This document shows positions 27,979 to 36,841 of a stretch of DNA of 64,000 nt, one piece after another. The position numbers were made by a program, and so were the translations under genes. Under the pieces are notes generated by a model. That model did not search any database. It saw nothing but the letters and a program-made list of their open reading frames with translations, and was not told where the DNA came from. The stretch's first letter is position 1; every line of letters begins with the position of its first letter. Source of the stretch: a virus; the IMG/VR virus record IMGVR_UViG_3300025870_000004, positions 1 through 64,000 of that record, one strand, 5' to 3'.

Positions 27979-29432
27979 GGTGTAAATCTCTTACCTCTGT
28001 TCTCAAGTGCGTTACCGATTGGTTCATATCCGAACCTTGACGAAGGTGTCTTCTTCACGGTTCTACCAATCGATGGCGGTGTCTTACTTCTATACTTCGG
28101 ATTCAGTCTGTCTTCTGATACGAGGACACCACCAATTGCATCGATGTTCGCACTATTTCTAAATGAAGACCTAATCTCTTGAGTGGTAGGAATCTTCGCA
28201 AATACATCTTTATAGTTATCGGTCAATAGTATCTTCAGTTTCAACAGGTCATCAGCATCGACCACAACGGTCTGAATTGCAAACGAACCTGTCGTTCCGT
28301 GGTTGACAACCTTGTCGATAGTGATTTGTGCCTGACCACTGATGCTTGCTTGGGACTTTGTTGCGAGGGAAGCAGTTGCATTATGTGGTGTGCCGGCAGT
28401 ATACGAAGCGTCAACAAGAGTCCCAGTTATGTCGGCAGCCTCGTCAGCACGTTCTGCCTTTTGTGCAACATTGGCATTATATGCTTCAACCGCCTCATCT
28501 GCAATACCCTTGAATGTCCCGTGATAAATCGCACCAGACCCTTCGGCATTTGCACCATCTTTGCCTTGATATACTCGTCCAGTGAAGTCAACCTGTTCAC
28601 CACCGATAGAACCTTTCTGACCAAACACGGATACGTTGTTGACACCCGTCAGGTTAGATACCTTAGATGTGACTGCAAACTGTTCCTTACCAGATATGAA
28701 GATGTTCTGTTCAGATGCAATATCGATATCACCCTCAACCACATTCTGTTGATTACCCTTGACAACCTGATTATTATCTGCTAACATAACATCGGTATGC
28801 GTTCCGATAGTCTTGTTTGTCTTTGTTCCTTTGGTCGTATACTGAGAGTTCTCTGTAACAGTTGTGCGATGGTTCTGTTCAATCTGTTCTACCAGATTAC
28901 CCGCAACATTGACATTGAAGTTACCACCAACATCTATATTATAGTCACCCGATACCTTCATGTTCAGGTTACCGTGGTATACAAGGTTACCGTTACCCTC
29001 GATGATGACAGTCTGGTCACCGCCCGTAACCTCTACCTTGTTGTTCAACGCAGAGATGACTACCGAACCATCTGCTCTCATCTCTACACCCGCACCCTTA
29101 CGGTGACGCAGGAGAACTCGTTCCCCGCCTGGCGTATCGTCAAGTTCGATGACATGACCCGATGTAGTTTCCTGCACTTGGTTACAAGGATATTGTGATG
29201 GTCTCTGTGGTGCAATGTTTAGAGGAACACCGAAGTCACCACCACCAACATACAGGTTGTTTACCTTTGTTCCTCGTGCCGCCTTGTTGATTGACACATC
29301 ATAGTTGTAGTCTCTCTTAGGTAATGCACCTGTAGGGTCTTGCATACCATCAATAGGAACACCCAGAGTCTCCTCTTGTCCTGTCCCTAGATTTTCTACA
29401 CGAAGTTCAAACTTATCTTTTTTTGTAGTCAT
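27975..29432 (-). CDS. gp5: Central spike needle, gp5 C-terminal beta-helix domain
   Basis: 485 aa. An ETTSGHVIELDDTPGGERV stretch matches the start of T4 gp5C (METESGHIQEFDDTPGQER). It is followed by VEMRADGSVV and then short repeats such as GNLNMKVSGDYNIDVGGNF, the VgrG-like triple beta-helix. Residues about 290-485 are not beta-helix and include a KYRSKTPPSIGRTVKK tail. The gene carries no lysozyme or OB domain; those are on separate genes upstream. It should trimerise and form the membrane-piercing needle. Confidence 0.85.
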   Translation of the reverse strand: MTTKKDKFELRVENLGTGQEETLGVPIDGMQDPTGALPKRDYNYDVSINKAARGTKVNNLYVGGGDFGVPLNIAPQRPSQYPCNQVQETTSGHVIELDDTPGGERVLLRHRKGAGVEMRADGSVVISALNNKVEVTGGDQTVIIEGNGNLVYHGNLNMKVSGDYNIDVGGNFNVNVAGNLVEQIEQNHRTTVTENSQYTTKGTKTNKTIGTHTDVMLADNNQVVKGNQQNVVEGDIDIASEQNIFISGKEQFAVTSKVSNLTGVNNVSVFGQKGSIGGEQVDFTGRVYQGKDGANAEGSGAIYHGTFKGIADEAVEAYNANVAQKAERADEAADITGTLVDASYTAGTPHNATASLATKSQASISGQAQITIDKVVNHGTTGSFAIQTVVVDADDLLKLKILLTDNYKDVFAKIPTTQEIRSSFRNSANIDAIGGVLVSEDRLNPKYRSKTPPSIGRTVKKTPSSRFGYEPIGNALENRGKRFTP

Positions 29433-31171
29433 GATATTTCCGAAGGTTTAAGTGGCCCTGTATTCAACGGGTTAGTTGTCTTATTTGTTTTTCTGAAGAT
29501 TGACTCCACATAATCAGGCACATCAAAGTATGGGTCAAGTTCTGCGACATCCACATCGTTGTGACCGAACACCTGACCGCCTGGAAACTTACGATAGAAC
29601 GACTCAAGGAACTGTTCCAGTGTCGTGAACTGTGCGCGAGTGAACGAGTGTGGAGAACGAGAAGGGTTCTCCTGACCAGATGCGGCCGCTAATCCACCAA
29701 CCATTACGATACCGATAGAGAAGTTGTTGTGGTCATTCACGGGTGCGTGTTCACCCTTACGGTTGACAGGTCTACCTCTTTGCAAACTGCCATCTCTACG
29801 GATGACATAGTGAAACCCGATACCATCGTGTCCCAGTTTGTTGTGAATGTCATTTATCTCTGGTGACCCGATGTTCTTATTAGAATAAGTCTCTGTGGCG
29901 TGAATAATAACTTCTGTCACATCTCGTCTGACTGTAGAGAACTCTGCGTCTAGTTCCTCAACCGAAGATACAAGGGTGAATACATCTTGAGATGTCTGTC
30001 TACCATTCCATTTGTTCGCGGTTGATGTCAGAGGCGTTGGTGCGTCGAATAAACTTGCATCTACTACGGTTGAACCAGATATTGTGGTGTCAAGGCTATC
30101 AAGGGATTTATCAACCGAATTGATTTCATTAATCAAACCTTGAACCTCTACATCAGGAACACCCGTCTCTTTACCCTTCTTGGTCACATCATCTACGAGT
30201 TCTTGGGTGGATGTTGCTTTACTATCTGCCGTGAGATTCTTTGCTCTGTCCGTAACATTCTCAGACTTGTTTACGACTGTATTGATTACTTCTGTCTTTT
30301 GTTTTGGGTCTTTGGATGATACTTTACCTAATAGTTGTTTGACTTCTTCATCACTCAAAGAGATACCACCCGCAGTGATATTTCTCAGATATGCTCTAGA
30401 GTCACCTGTGATAGACTCTGTAACATTTTGTAAAAAACCACCAAGTCCTTTATCAACCGAAACGGACACATCATTAAAGAAGTCGGATACACCTGTCTCG
30501 AATTTATTGACTGCCGATGTCACATCATTGAAAACTTTTTTACCCAGTGCAGTGACACTACCAATGGTGGTCAGTGAATTCTTTGGTTTTGTTACCTCTG
30601 CGGTCAGTCCACCAATACCTGTTGCGTTTGACACGGCATCTTTTTCATCAGCAACGACACCACTCAGGGATGGCACTGTTGTTACTTTTTTCACAGTATC
30701 CTTGATATCCGAAAACTTTGGTGACTGAGATGTGGCAGCCGAACCACCAATACTGCCAGTAAAGGAGTCAACTTCACCTTTCGTTTTAGACGCGAGTGTC
30801 TGTGCTTTCTTAGTTGCACTTTCAACACCAGCAGGCCCACCTTGACCAATTGCAAGAATACCACTCTTCGCTGTAGTGTTTGAAGAAAATCCACTTAGAG
30901 TATTTGCGTCTTCACTAGGAGTATCAAGACCACTCACACCGATATCATCAGTTATTTTTCCGACAGATGTATCTAACACTTCGTTGGGCGTGATACTCTC
31001 TTTACCAAGACTTTTGACACCACCAAGTATTTCACCGTCTTTTTGACCAACCTTAGTCGAGAACTTAGCAAAAATTTCTTCAGATGTTTCTGTTCCTAAG
31101 TCTACAGGTTTCACTTCTCGCCTTGAGAGAGATTTAAGTTTTGATTCTAAGTCTGATTTTTTTAATGCCAT
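29429..31171 (-). CDS. Tail-associated N-acetylmuramoyl-L-alanine amidase
   Basis: 580 aa. The last 165 residues form an Amidase_2/PGRP domain like T7 lysozyme. It has VIIHATET (first zinc His), HDGIGFHYVIRRDG (T7: VGYHFIIKRDG), NFSIGIVMVGG and VFGHNDVDVAELDPYFDV, supplying the second His and an Asp ligand as in AmpD instead of the T7 Cys. The first 400 residues are Ser/Thr/Lys-rich, low complexity and probably helical, perhaps binding the hub. Placed between the OB and needle parts of gp5, it is likely the enzyme that opens peptidoglycan during injection. Confidence 0.85.
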   Translation of the reverse strand: MALKKSDLESKLKSLSRREVKPVDLGTETSEEIFAKFSTKVGQKDGEILGGVKSLGKESITPNEVLDTSVGKITDDIGVSGLDTPSEDANTLSGFSSNTTAKSGILAIGQGGPAGVESATKKAQTLASKTKGEVDSFTGSIGGSAATSQSPKFSDIKDTVKKVTTVPSLSGVVADEKDAVSNATGIGGLTAEVTKPKNSLTTIGSVTALGKKVFNDVTSAVNKFETGVSDFFNDVSVSVDKGLGGFLQNVTESITGDSRAYLRNITAGGISLSDEEVKQLLGKVSSKDPKQKTEVINTVVNKSENVTDRAKNLTADSKATSTQELVDDVTKKGKETGVPDVEVQGLINEINSVDKSLDSLDTTISGSTVVDASLFDAPTPLTSTANKWNGRQTSQDVFTLVSSVEELDAEFSTVRRDVTEVIIHATETYSNKNIGSPEINDIHNKLGHDGIGFHYVIRRDGSLQRGRPVNRKGEHAPVNDHNNFSIGIVMVGGLAAASGQENPSRSPHSFTRAQFTTLEQFLESFYRKFPGGQVFGHNDVDVAELDPYFDVPDYVESIFRKTNKTTNPLNTGPLKPSEIS

Positions 31172-32034
31172 TATGTTATCCTCTCAACCAACTCTCTTGC
31201 GATTCGTTCCGCACTACTGATTGTAGTTGCGTCAGGTTTCTTGAGATAGTATTTACAGAAGATACTACACGTCCCCTTATCGCCTTCAAGTTTATCGGAC
31301 TGAAGAAGTCTGATGTTCGTTGCACTTTGTGTTCCTCTCAACTCATATGCAATGAATGAATTCTGTGTGAAGAAAGTTTTATATTCATTAGAGAATGCTT
31401 TCAGGTCTGTGACTCTACTCTCCGACCAGTCTGCAAGTCCTTTGTTTTCGGTTGTGAGATTGGTCTTCATACCTGACACGAAAGATAGAGACGCGACAAT
31501 ACCGATTGATTGTTTGATGGTATACCCCAGATTTAAGAAGAACTGAACCGAAACCTTCTCACGATTTCTCTTCACAGACCTACCAATTGCACCCACTGTT
31601 TCATTCTTGATATCTATCTCCGATGGTTTATTCGCATTGAACACCTTCGTAAAGAAATCTTCGGGCATCTCTTCGGTCAACCCACTCTCAGGAATACCTA
31701 ACTGAACCTGTGTTGGAAGTTCGATATGAGGTATCGACCCCAGAATGATTGGTGTCTGAGAATGAATACCATCCATGAAGAACCCAAACACCAATGCGTT
31801 TGGTAACAGGTGAGGCATTCTACCGATACCTGATACACCACCCTCTGTGGTCGGCAATACACACTGCGCCCACGGAAGGTCGTGTTGTGGAATATCTTTG
31901 GTGGACTCAGAATGCAGACCGTGAATACGAATCTTGAAACGACCCTCGTATCCAGCAGGAGCTATATTGTCTATAACAGTTGCAACGAACCATCTGGTAT
32001 TGTCACCGTAGTATTCTGATAGAATCGGGTTCAT
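31171..32034 (-). CDS. gp5: gp5-like hub protein: OB domain plus degenerate lysozyme-type domain
   Basis: 287 aa. Residues 14-105 match the OB domain of T4 gp5: TRWFVATVIDNIAPAGYEGR, LPWAQCVLPTTEGGVSGIG, PIILGSIPH. Residues 160-285 resemble the Phage_lysozyme2 family: SIGIVASLSFVSGM, NKGLADWSESR, FIAYELRGTQ, YYLKKPD. In that family the motif is A-E-S-G; here it is F-V186-S-G, so the catalytic Glu seems lost. It overlaps the gp27-like gene upstream by 4 bases. It should form the collar between hub and needle. Confidence 0.8.
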   Translation of the reverse strand: MNPILSEYYGDNTRWFVATVIDNIAPAGYEGRFKIRIHGLHSESTKDIPQHDLPWAQCVLPTTEGGVSGIGRMPHLLPNALVFGFFMDGIHSQTPIILGSIPHIELPTQVQLGIPESGLTEEMPEDFFTKVFNANKPSEIDIKNETVGAIGRSVKRNREKVSVQFFLNLGYTIKQSIGIVASLSFVSGMKTNLTTENKGLADWSESRVTDLKAFSNEYKTFFTQNSFIAYELRGTQSATNIRLLQSDKLEGDKGTCSIFCKYYLKKPDATTISSAERIARELVERIT

Positions 32035-33368
32035 GCCTGTCTCTCCAGTTTACAAATATTCATAGAGACATTGTGTGTGGTATCAGAGAAGACATGTCTT
32101 GTTTCATAAACAAGGAAATCACCAGATTTGCCTTTGTCGAGCATTGTGTCTGAGGTAGATTTCTTGTTTACATTTGTGTTATCGTTTATTACATTCAGTT
32201 TGATTATATCTCCAACCCCAGCCTTTGATACAATCAGACCTACGCCTGGCACAACAACATTGAATAGGTTTTTATATAGGTGTGCTTTGATTGCATTGGT
32301 CTCAATCTTCTTCTTGAACCGAACCTCATCGTGTTCGTCGTGGTAACTCTTGTGTCTTTCGTATGTGCCTCTGGATGTAATCGTGTGAAAGTTCATAGAG
32401 TTATAATCATCAATGTGTTGTTCTCCAATTTTAAACTCATCATCAAAGACATTCTGATTTTTACCAATCACACTGTTCTTTTGTAGACCTTCAAGGGTCT
32501 TGCGAATGGTATGTCGTTGCGAGAAGATTTGTCCTGTATTTAGATTTGTATTAGAATACTGAGAACCGACCAATCCTTGTTCAATAATCTTGAGAGTGTT
32601 GGACATCTTGGTTGTCTTCATACCCGATACAATAAATGATTTCTTATCTTCTCCACCCTGTTCTGCAAGAGCAACGTTTGCAGGATTGTAGATATATGGT
32701 AACTTGGCGTTGAATGCGTCCTGAGATAACATTGCGTCTAGATTACCAAACCTGATATTGTCATCATGCATTGACCCGTAGATAAAGAATGGTGACCCTG
32801 TGATGGTTGAAGCCCTTTTAGTCAACCATAGTGCTGCATCAATTGGATTTAGATTAGGAATGATACCTTTCATACTGGTCTGAATTGGTTTAGACTCACC
32901 CAGATAAGAGATGTCAATATTCTTTTTCATCTCTGACCCGATGAGTTTCACGATAATGTCATCGATGTTACCACTAAATGACTTACTAATTCTCTTGGAA
33001 CGAGCCAAGAATGCGTGTTCATCCATCAGTGTAATGTTGAGAATACTCGCCTTACCTTGTTCGGACTTGACTGACCGTTCAATACCTGTCATAATGAAAC
33101 TACGTTCAAACACAGGTTGAAGGTCATTGGTAACAGACGCAATGTTTACCTTAAATCTTTCCGTTCCGTTGAAGTTGATTATATCAAATAAAGCGTTATC
33201 ATCTAAGACAATCAACTGACCCGTCAGGTATGGTTTGTCAAGACTTTCAAAGATATTCAACTCAACAATAGAGGTGCGAACATCAAAGTCTTGTTCCAGC
33301 AATCGGTCTGCCGATATGACCGCCTCAGTAATCTTGAACTGTTGCGATTGTTTTTGATTAGATGCCAT
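32031..33368 (-). CDS. gp27: Baseplate hub protein, gp27-like
   Basis: 445 aa (T4 gp27: 391). N-terminal SIVELNIFESLDKPYLTGQL and LDDNALFDIINFNGTER are typical of hub proteins of the gp27/VgrG N-terminal type with paired tube-like beta barrels. No enzyme motif. It lies directly before the gp5 OB gene, as gp27 partners gp5 in the hub. The assignment rests on position and general pattern rather than a residue match to T4, so another hub component remains possible. Confidence 0.6.
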   Translation of the reverse strand: MASNQKQSQQFKITEAVISADRLLEQDFDVRTSIVELNIFESLDKPYLTGQLIVLDDNALFDIINFNGTERFKVNIASVTNDLQPVFERSFIMTGIERSVKSEQGKASILNITLMDEHAFLARSKRISKSFSGNIDDIIVKLIGSEMKKNIDISYLGESKPIQTSMKGIIPNLNPIDAALWLTKRASTITGSPFFIYGSMHDDNIRFGNLDAMLSQDAFNAKLPYIYNPANVALAEQGGEDKKSFIVSGMKTTKMSNTLKIIEQGLVGSQYSNTNLNTGQIFSQRHTIRKTLEGLQKNSVIGKNQNVFDDEFKIGEQHIDDYNSMNFHTITSRGTYERHKSYHDEHDEVRFKKKIETNAIKAHLYKNLFNVVVPGVGLIVSKAGVGDIIKLNVINDNTNVNKKSTSDTMLDKGKSGDFLVYETRHVFSDTTHNVSMNICKLERQA

Positions 33369-34105
33369 TACGACTCTCTATGAAATTTCGCGAACTCGCC
33401 CGCAACTTGATTTACAACATCGGATTTGAGAACAATAATCTCTTTGAGTTCATCATTCTTTTGTTCTAATCTATCTCTATACGTCACTGGTATCCAACTT
33501 GCCGATGGACTACCAAAGTCATATATTGTCAGGTCTTGATGCACACCATCGGCATCTTCGTAGTGATGAATAGCATTGTATTGTTCAGACTCCGCAATGG
33601 CAGTCAGTGATTGTATATTTCCGTCTACATCAGTATATCGAATCAACTCAGTGTTGAAATTTGACCCACCATCAGTTTCTATAACAAGTTGACCCATGTC
33701 AGTAATTCTACGAATAACCGTTCCTGTCGTAGTGCTACTAACACCCGTCACTCTTTGACCGACAGGAAAGATACCTGTCAGGTTTGTGTTGGTTGTCACA
33801 ACACGATAAGGATATTTTGATTTTGCGATACTCAGCATGTTGTAACTATCAACAGGCCAACCACTCTCACGAATGTGATTGTTCATCATATAGAATGTCC
33901 AGTAGTAATCTGGAGTGCCATACAGTTTGTAAGATAGTGTGTCTGGTCTCTCGCCTGCACTGATAGTATACTTGTTGTAAAAAGCAACATTCTCTTTTAC
34001 TTGGTCAATTACATCGACATATGCAGTGAGATTATTAAAAAGGACTGGACTCTCGTTATCACCAAAACGATATGATACGATTCCAAAGTTGTCGAAATAT
34101 GCCAT
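33368..34105 (-). CDS. gp53: Baseplate wedge protein gp53
   Basis: 245 aa (T4: 196). It matches T4 gp53 in a LysM-like segment: ERPDTLSYKLYGTPDYYW and MMNNHIRESGWP, compared with RPEELANAIYGNPQLYW and MCNDNYDPYYGW. The C-terminal LKEIIVLKSDVVNQVAGEF matches T4 LRQIKIIAKSDINSFMNDL. gp53 clamps wedges together around the hub. Extra residues 105-180 form an inserted beta domain. Its stop and start each share one base with the neighbours. Confidence 0.9.
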   Translation of the reverse strand: MAYFDNFGIVSYRFGDNESPVLFNNLTAYVDVIDQVKENVAFYNKYTISAGERPDTLSYKLYGTPDYYWTFYMMNNHIRESGWPVDSYNMLSIAKSKYPYRVVTTNTNLTGIFPVGQRVTGVSSTTTGTVIRRITDMGQLVIETDGGSNFNTELIRYTDVDGNIQSLTAIAESEQYNAIHHYEDADGVHQDLTIYDFGSPSASWIPVTYRDRLEQKNDELKEIIVLKSDVVNQVAGEFAKFHRES

Positions 34106-34980
34106 TAGAATCCTGCCTCAATTTGTTTTCTGTCTAGTGTTCTAGATTCGGTAAATGATACACTCATGTCAATCTCACTAAAGTTTCCGTCATCATGCAT
34201 TGCCATCGTTGATGGGTTGTATGTAATACTCACATCTCTGAGGAAACAAGGGAGAATTTTGTTTGTAACTTCTTTACCGTTATATTCAATTTGAATTTTA
34301 AATCTGTTTGGAAATCTATACCCCAGAGAAATACCAGCGTCAGAAATATCTTCGGGATAAAGTTCTTCTCTGAATAGTTGGATAATATTCTTGACCTCTT
34401 CTGCTTCTTTTGCAGAACAGGGTAAAAATTTGAATGTAAATGCAAACTCTCTTAGTGCAACACTCTTAAACAAGGCGCGACTGTTGGGATTTGTGGTAAC
34501 TCGTGCTGCAGCCCTAGCAACATTACCTACTTCTTGATTTTTTTGTGCAAGACGAACAATAGCAAGACTCGCTTGTCGTTGAGCATCAGCACCCTTCAGT
34601 CCTTCTGCACTAGAACCAGCACCAGCAAGAAAACCAGCAACACTTCCAGATAACAGGTCAGTATTTTCGTAAGCGACATTATCACGGAACTGAAGACCAA
34701 CAGGAAGATAAAGAGAAACTCTACGAGTAGGTGCTTTTGGTGGTGTGCCTCTTAATGCTTGATTGACACCACCTTTGAATTGTTGTATTAGATTAGTGCC
34801 AGGCACGTCACCTCCGACAACATCTTTTATGGCATCTTTTGCAGCTTTTGTCTTAGACTGAGCAGTTTGGGCAAGTTCACCCAAATTTGGTTGTTCTTCC
34901 TCAAGAACTGAAAAAACAATCCGACCACCATAGTCAGAAGTATCTTCAATGGGATATTCTAAATCGTCTTTTAATGCCAT
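34105..34980 (-). CDS. gp48: Baseplate tail-tube cap protein gp48
   Basis: 291 aa from the ATG at 34980; a GTG four codons upstream is less likely because ATG is the better start (MALKDDLEYPIED). The C-terminal half has LREFAFTFKFLPCSAKEA, YRFPNRFKIQIEY and FLRDVSITYNPSTMAMHDDG, the tube-fold signature of gp48/gp54-type proteins that cap the baseplate and start tube assembly. The Ala-rich region 110-170 may be helical. A TATAAATA lies 33 bases upstream, making this the first gene of the big leftward late block. Confidence 0.8.
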   Translation of the reverse strand: MALKDDLEYPIEDTSDYGGRIVFSVLEEEQPNLGELAQTAQSKTKAAKDAIKDVVGGDVPGTNLIQQFKGGVNQALRGTPPKAPTRRVSLYLPVGLQFRDNVAYENTDLLSGSVAGFLAGAGSSAEGLKGADAQRQASLAIVRLAQKNQEVGNVARAAARVTTNPNSRALFKSVALREFAFTFKFLPCSAKEAEEVKNIIQLFREELYPEDISDAGISLGYRFPNRFKIQIEYNGKEVTNKILPCFLRDVSITYNPSTMAMHDDGNFSEIDMSVSFTESRTLDRKQIEAGF

Positions 34981-35013
34981 TTGTAAATCCACTAAATAAA
35001 AATAATTCGATAC

Positions 35014-35021
35014 TATTTATA
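35014..35021 (-). promoter_or_regulatory. T4-type late promoter for the leftward baseplate block
   Basis: Exact TATAAATA on the minus strand in the divergent gap between gp48 and gp4, 33 bases before the gp48 ATG. Confidence 0.75.
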
Positions 35022-35028
35022 AGGTTTT

Positions 35029-35505
35029 ATGGCATATTCTGGACGATATAAACCGAAAAATCCAAAGAAGTATAAGGGTGACTACACAAAGGTCATCTAT
35101 CGTTCTTTGTGGGAGAAACACGCCTTCAAGTGGTGTGATAACAACTCAAATGTGATTGAGTGGTCAAGTGAGGAAGTGGTCATACCATATCTATATGAGG
35201 TTGACCATAAGTATCATCGTTACTTCATGGATTTGAAAATTAAATTCAAAGATGGTAGAGTCTTTCTAATTGAGATAAAACCAGATGCACAGACACGACC
35301 ACCGACAGGTCAACGCAGGACGAAACGATATATCACCGAAAGTCTGACTTATGTTAAGAATATGAATAAGTGGAAGGCAGCCAGTGAGTATGCAAAAGAC
35401 CGTGGTTGGAGTTTTGCTATATGGACAGAGAAGACCGAACCATTGAAATCAATGATACCGAAATCAACAAAACAACTAAAACCTTTCAAAAGACGTAAGA
35501 AATAA
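35029..35505 (+). CDS. gp4: Head completion protein gp4 (nuclease-like)
   Basis: 158 aa (T4 gp4: 150). It has IYRSLWEKHAFKWCDNN, VDHKYHRYFMDLKIKF and RVFLIEIKPD, giving the Glu / Asp / Glu-x-Lys layout of a TnsA-like endonuclease fold. T4 gp4 is added to filled heads before tail joining. The C-terminus is strongly basic (KPFKRRKK). It is divergent from gp48 and opens the rightward structural block. I see no late promoter consensus on this strand just upstream of it. Confidence 0.85.
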   Translation: MAYSGRYKPKNPKKYKGDYTKVIYRSLWEKHAFKWCDNNSNVIEWSSEEVVIPYLYEVDHKYHRYFMDLKIKFKDGRVFLIEIKPDAQTRPPTGQRRTKRYITESLTYVKNMNKWKAASEYAKDRGWSFAIWTEKTEPLKSMIPKSTKQLKPFKRRKK

Positions 35506-35506
35506 G

Positions 35507-35514
35507 TATAAATA
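35507..35514 (+). promoter_or_regulatory. T4-type late promoter abutting a start codon
   Basis: Exact TATAAATA on the plus strand, 2 bases past the gp4 stop and 5 bases before the next ATG. Confidence 0.5.
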
Positions 35515-35519
35515 CTGGC

Positions 35520-36104
35520 ATGAGTAACTTATTCCAAAGACTGGAACTGCAAGCATTCCGTGCTGGTATTACACCACGCACAAAGGAATCGCGTGAATGG
35601 TTTCGTAAGAAAGCAAAGAACCTTCGTTCTGTCAACCGTGAAGCGTTGATGCAAGAGAAGGAACTGAATCGTGGTGGTAAACAAATCATTGGTTCGATGC
35701 AGATGTTCTTCTATGACCCGAAGACCAAAGACACCCTTCCATACTATGATGCGTTTCCTCTGGTGATTGTGGTTGGCCCTGCGGAAGGTGGGTTCTATGG
35801 ATTGAACCTTCACTATCTTCCACCACTTCTTCGTGCGAAGTTCCTTGACTCTCTTCTGGATATCCAGTCCAGTAAGACAAGTGATGATTCCAAGTTCAAT
35901 ATCACCTATAAGAGATTGCAGGCTGCAAGTAAGTTCAAGTATTTCAAACCATGTTTCAAACACTATCTGAATGACCATGTGAAGAGTAAGTTCGCAGAAG
36001 TCCAAGCACCAGAGTGGGAAATCGCAACCTTCCTACCAACCGCAGACTTCCGCAAGAGAAACTCTTCCAAAGTGTTCTCAGATTCAAGACGGATGATAGG
36101 ATAA
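35520..36104 (+). CDS. Conserved T4-like virion or head-tail protein, unknown (gp2 or gp3 candidate)
   Basis: 194 aa. It has EWFRKKAKNLRSVNREALM, then MQMFFYDPKTKDTLPYYDAF and GFYGLNLHYLPPLLRAKFLD, a well-conserved marine T4-like pattern. In T4 the DNA end protector (gp2) and tail completion protein (gp3) are neighbours of gp4, so it may serve one of those roles; I cannot confirm from residues. Basic N-terminal half, no membrane segment. The stop overlaps the next ATG (TAATG). Confidence 0.6.
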   Translation: MSNLFQRLELQAFRAGITPRTKESREWFRKKAKNLRSVNREALMQEKELNRGGKQIIGSMQMFFYDPKTKDTLPYYDAFPLVIVVGPAEGGFYGLNLHYLPPLLRAKFLDSLLDIQSSKTSDDSKFNITYKRLQAASKFKYFKPCFKHYLNDHVKSKFAEVQAPEWEIATFLPTADFRKRNSSKVFSDSRRMIG

Positions 36105-36826
36105 TGGTATTTCGCGTAGACGATTTTAGAGCGCAAGTAAGCAGAGGTGGTGGGTTCGCATCACAGAACATGTTCCGTGTTCAACTGCCTCGTATTCAGG
36201 GTGCGCCTCTGGGTGGTAACGACCCAAGAGAATTAGACATGTTGTGTCGTGTAACTAGTTTGCCAGGCCGTCAGGTTTTGTCAACGGACAAACAGATTGG
36301 AACAGTTCTAACCAAAGTTGCAAACGGATATGCAGTCACAGACCTAAACATGACATTCTATTGTATGAACGACTATGGCATTCGTAAATACTTTGAGACA
36401 TGGCAAAACCTCGCACACAATCAACAAACAAAAACGATTGGGTATTTCAAAGAATATACCAAACCAGTTGTCATTCAACAACTGAAGAAGGGTGTGTCAT
36501 TCCCAATCAAAAAGAAGAAAGTTTTTGATACTGGTAGAATTCCTAGTGGTATTCGTAATCGTCTCCCTCGTATTGGGCCACTTGACCTTGCACAGGGTGA
36601 GATTGATTTGAACGGTATCTTTGGTGACCAGATTGCATACAGTTGTGTTCTTGAGAATGCATACCCAACAACACTGAATGAAATTGCACTAAATAATGAA
36701 ACACAAGAAGTTGTGGAAGTGTCAGTCCAATTGTCTTACAAGGACTGGCGTTCCGAACAAGGAGACATCTCCAGTGGTCTGGTTGAAGGTCTCGCAGGCG
36801 AATTGATTCGTAGAGTATTAAGGTAA
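36104..36826 (+). CDS. gp54: Baseplate tail-tube initiator, gp54-like
   Basis: 240 aa from ATG at 36104. An in-frame start further upstream lies inside the preceding gene and is not needed. The protein has MLCRVTSLPGRQVLSTDKQI, YAVTDLNMTFYCMNDYGIRK and YFETWQNLAHN, typical of the tail-tube fold family shared by gp19, gp48 and gp54. T4 gp54 (320 aa) sits on gp48 and starts tube polymerisation. gp48 lies just across the divergent promoter region. A tail tube paralogue is the main alternative. Confidence 0.7.
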   Translation: MVFRVDDFRAQVSRGGGFASQNMFRVQLPRIQGAPLGGNDPRELDMLCRVTSLPGRQVLSTDKQIGTVLTKVANGYAVTDLNMTFYCMNDYGIRKYFETWQNLAHNQQTKTIGYFKEYTKPVVIQQLKKGVSFPIKKKKVFDTGRIPSGIRNRLPRIGPLDLAQGEIDLNGIFGDQIAYSCVLENAYPTTLNEIALNNETQEVVEVSVQLSYKDWRSEQGDISSGLVEGLAGELIRRVLR

Positions 36827-36841
36827 TTATGGAGTTAAATT

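Noticed and set aside
34981-34992. GTG start for gp48
   Set aside because: The ATG four codons later is a stronger start at the expected distance from the late promoter.
36014-36103. Longer start for the gp54-like gene
   Set aside because: It lies wholly in the preceding gene; the ATG at 36104 forms a TAATG junction and gives a normal N-terminus.
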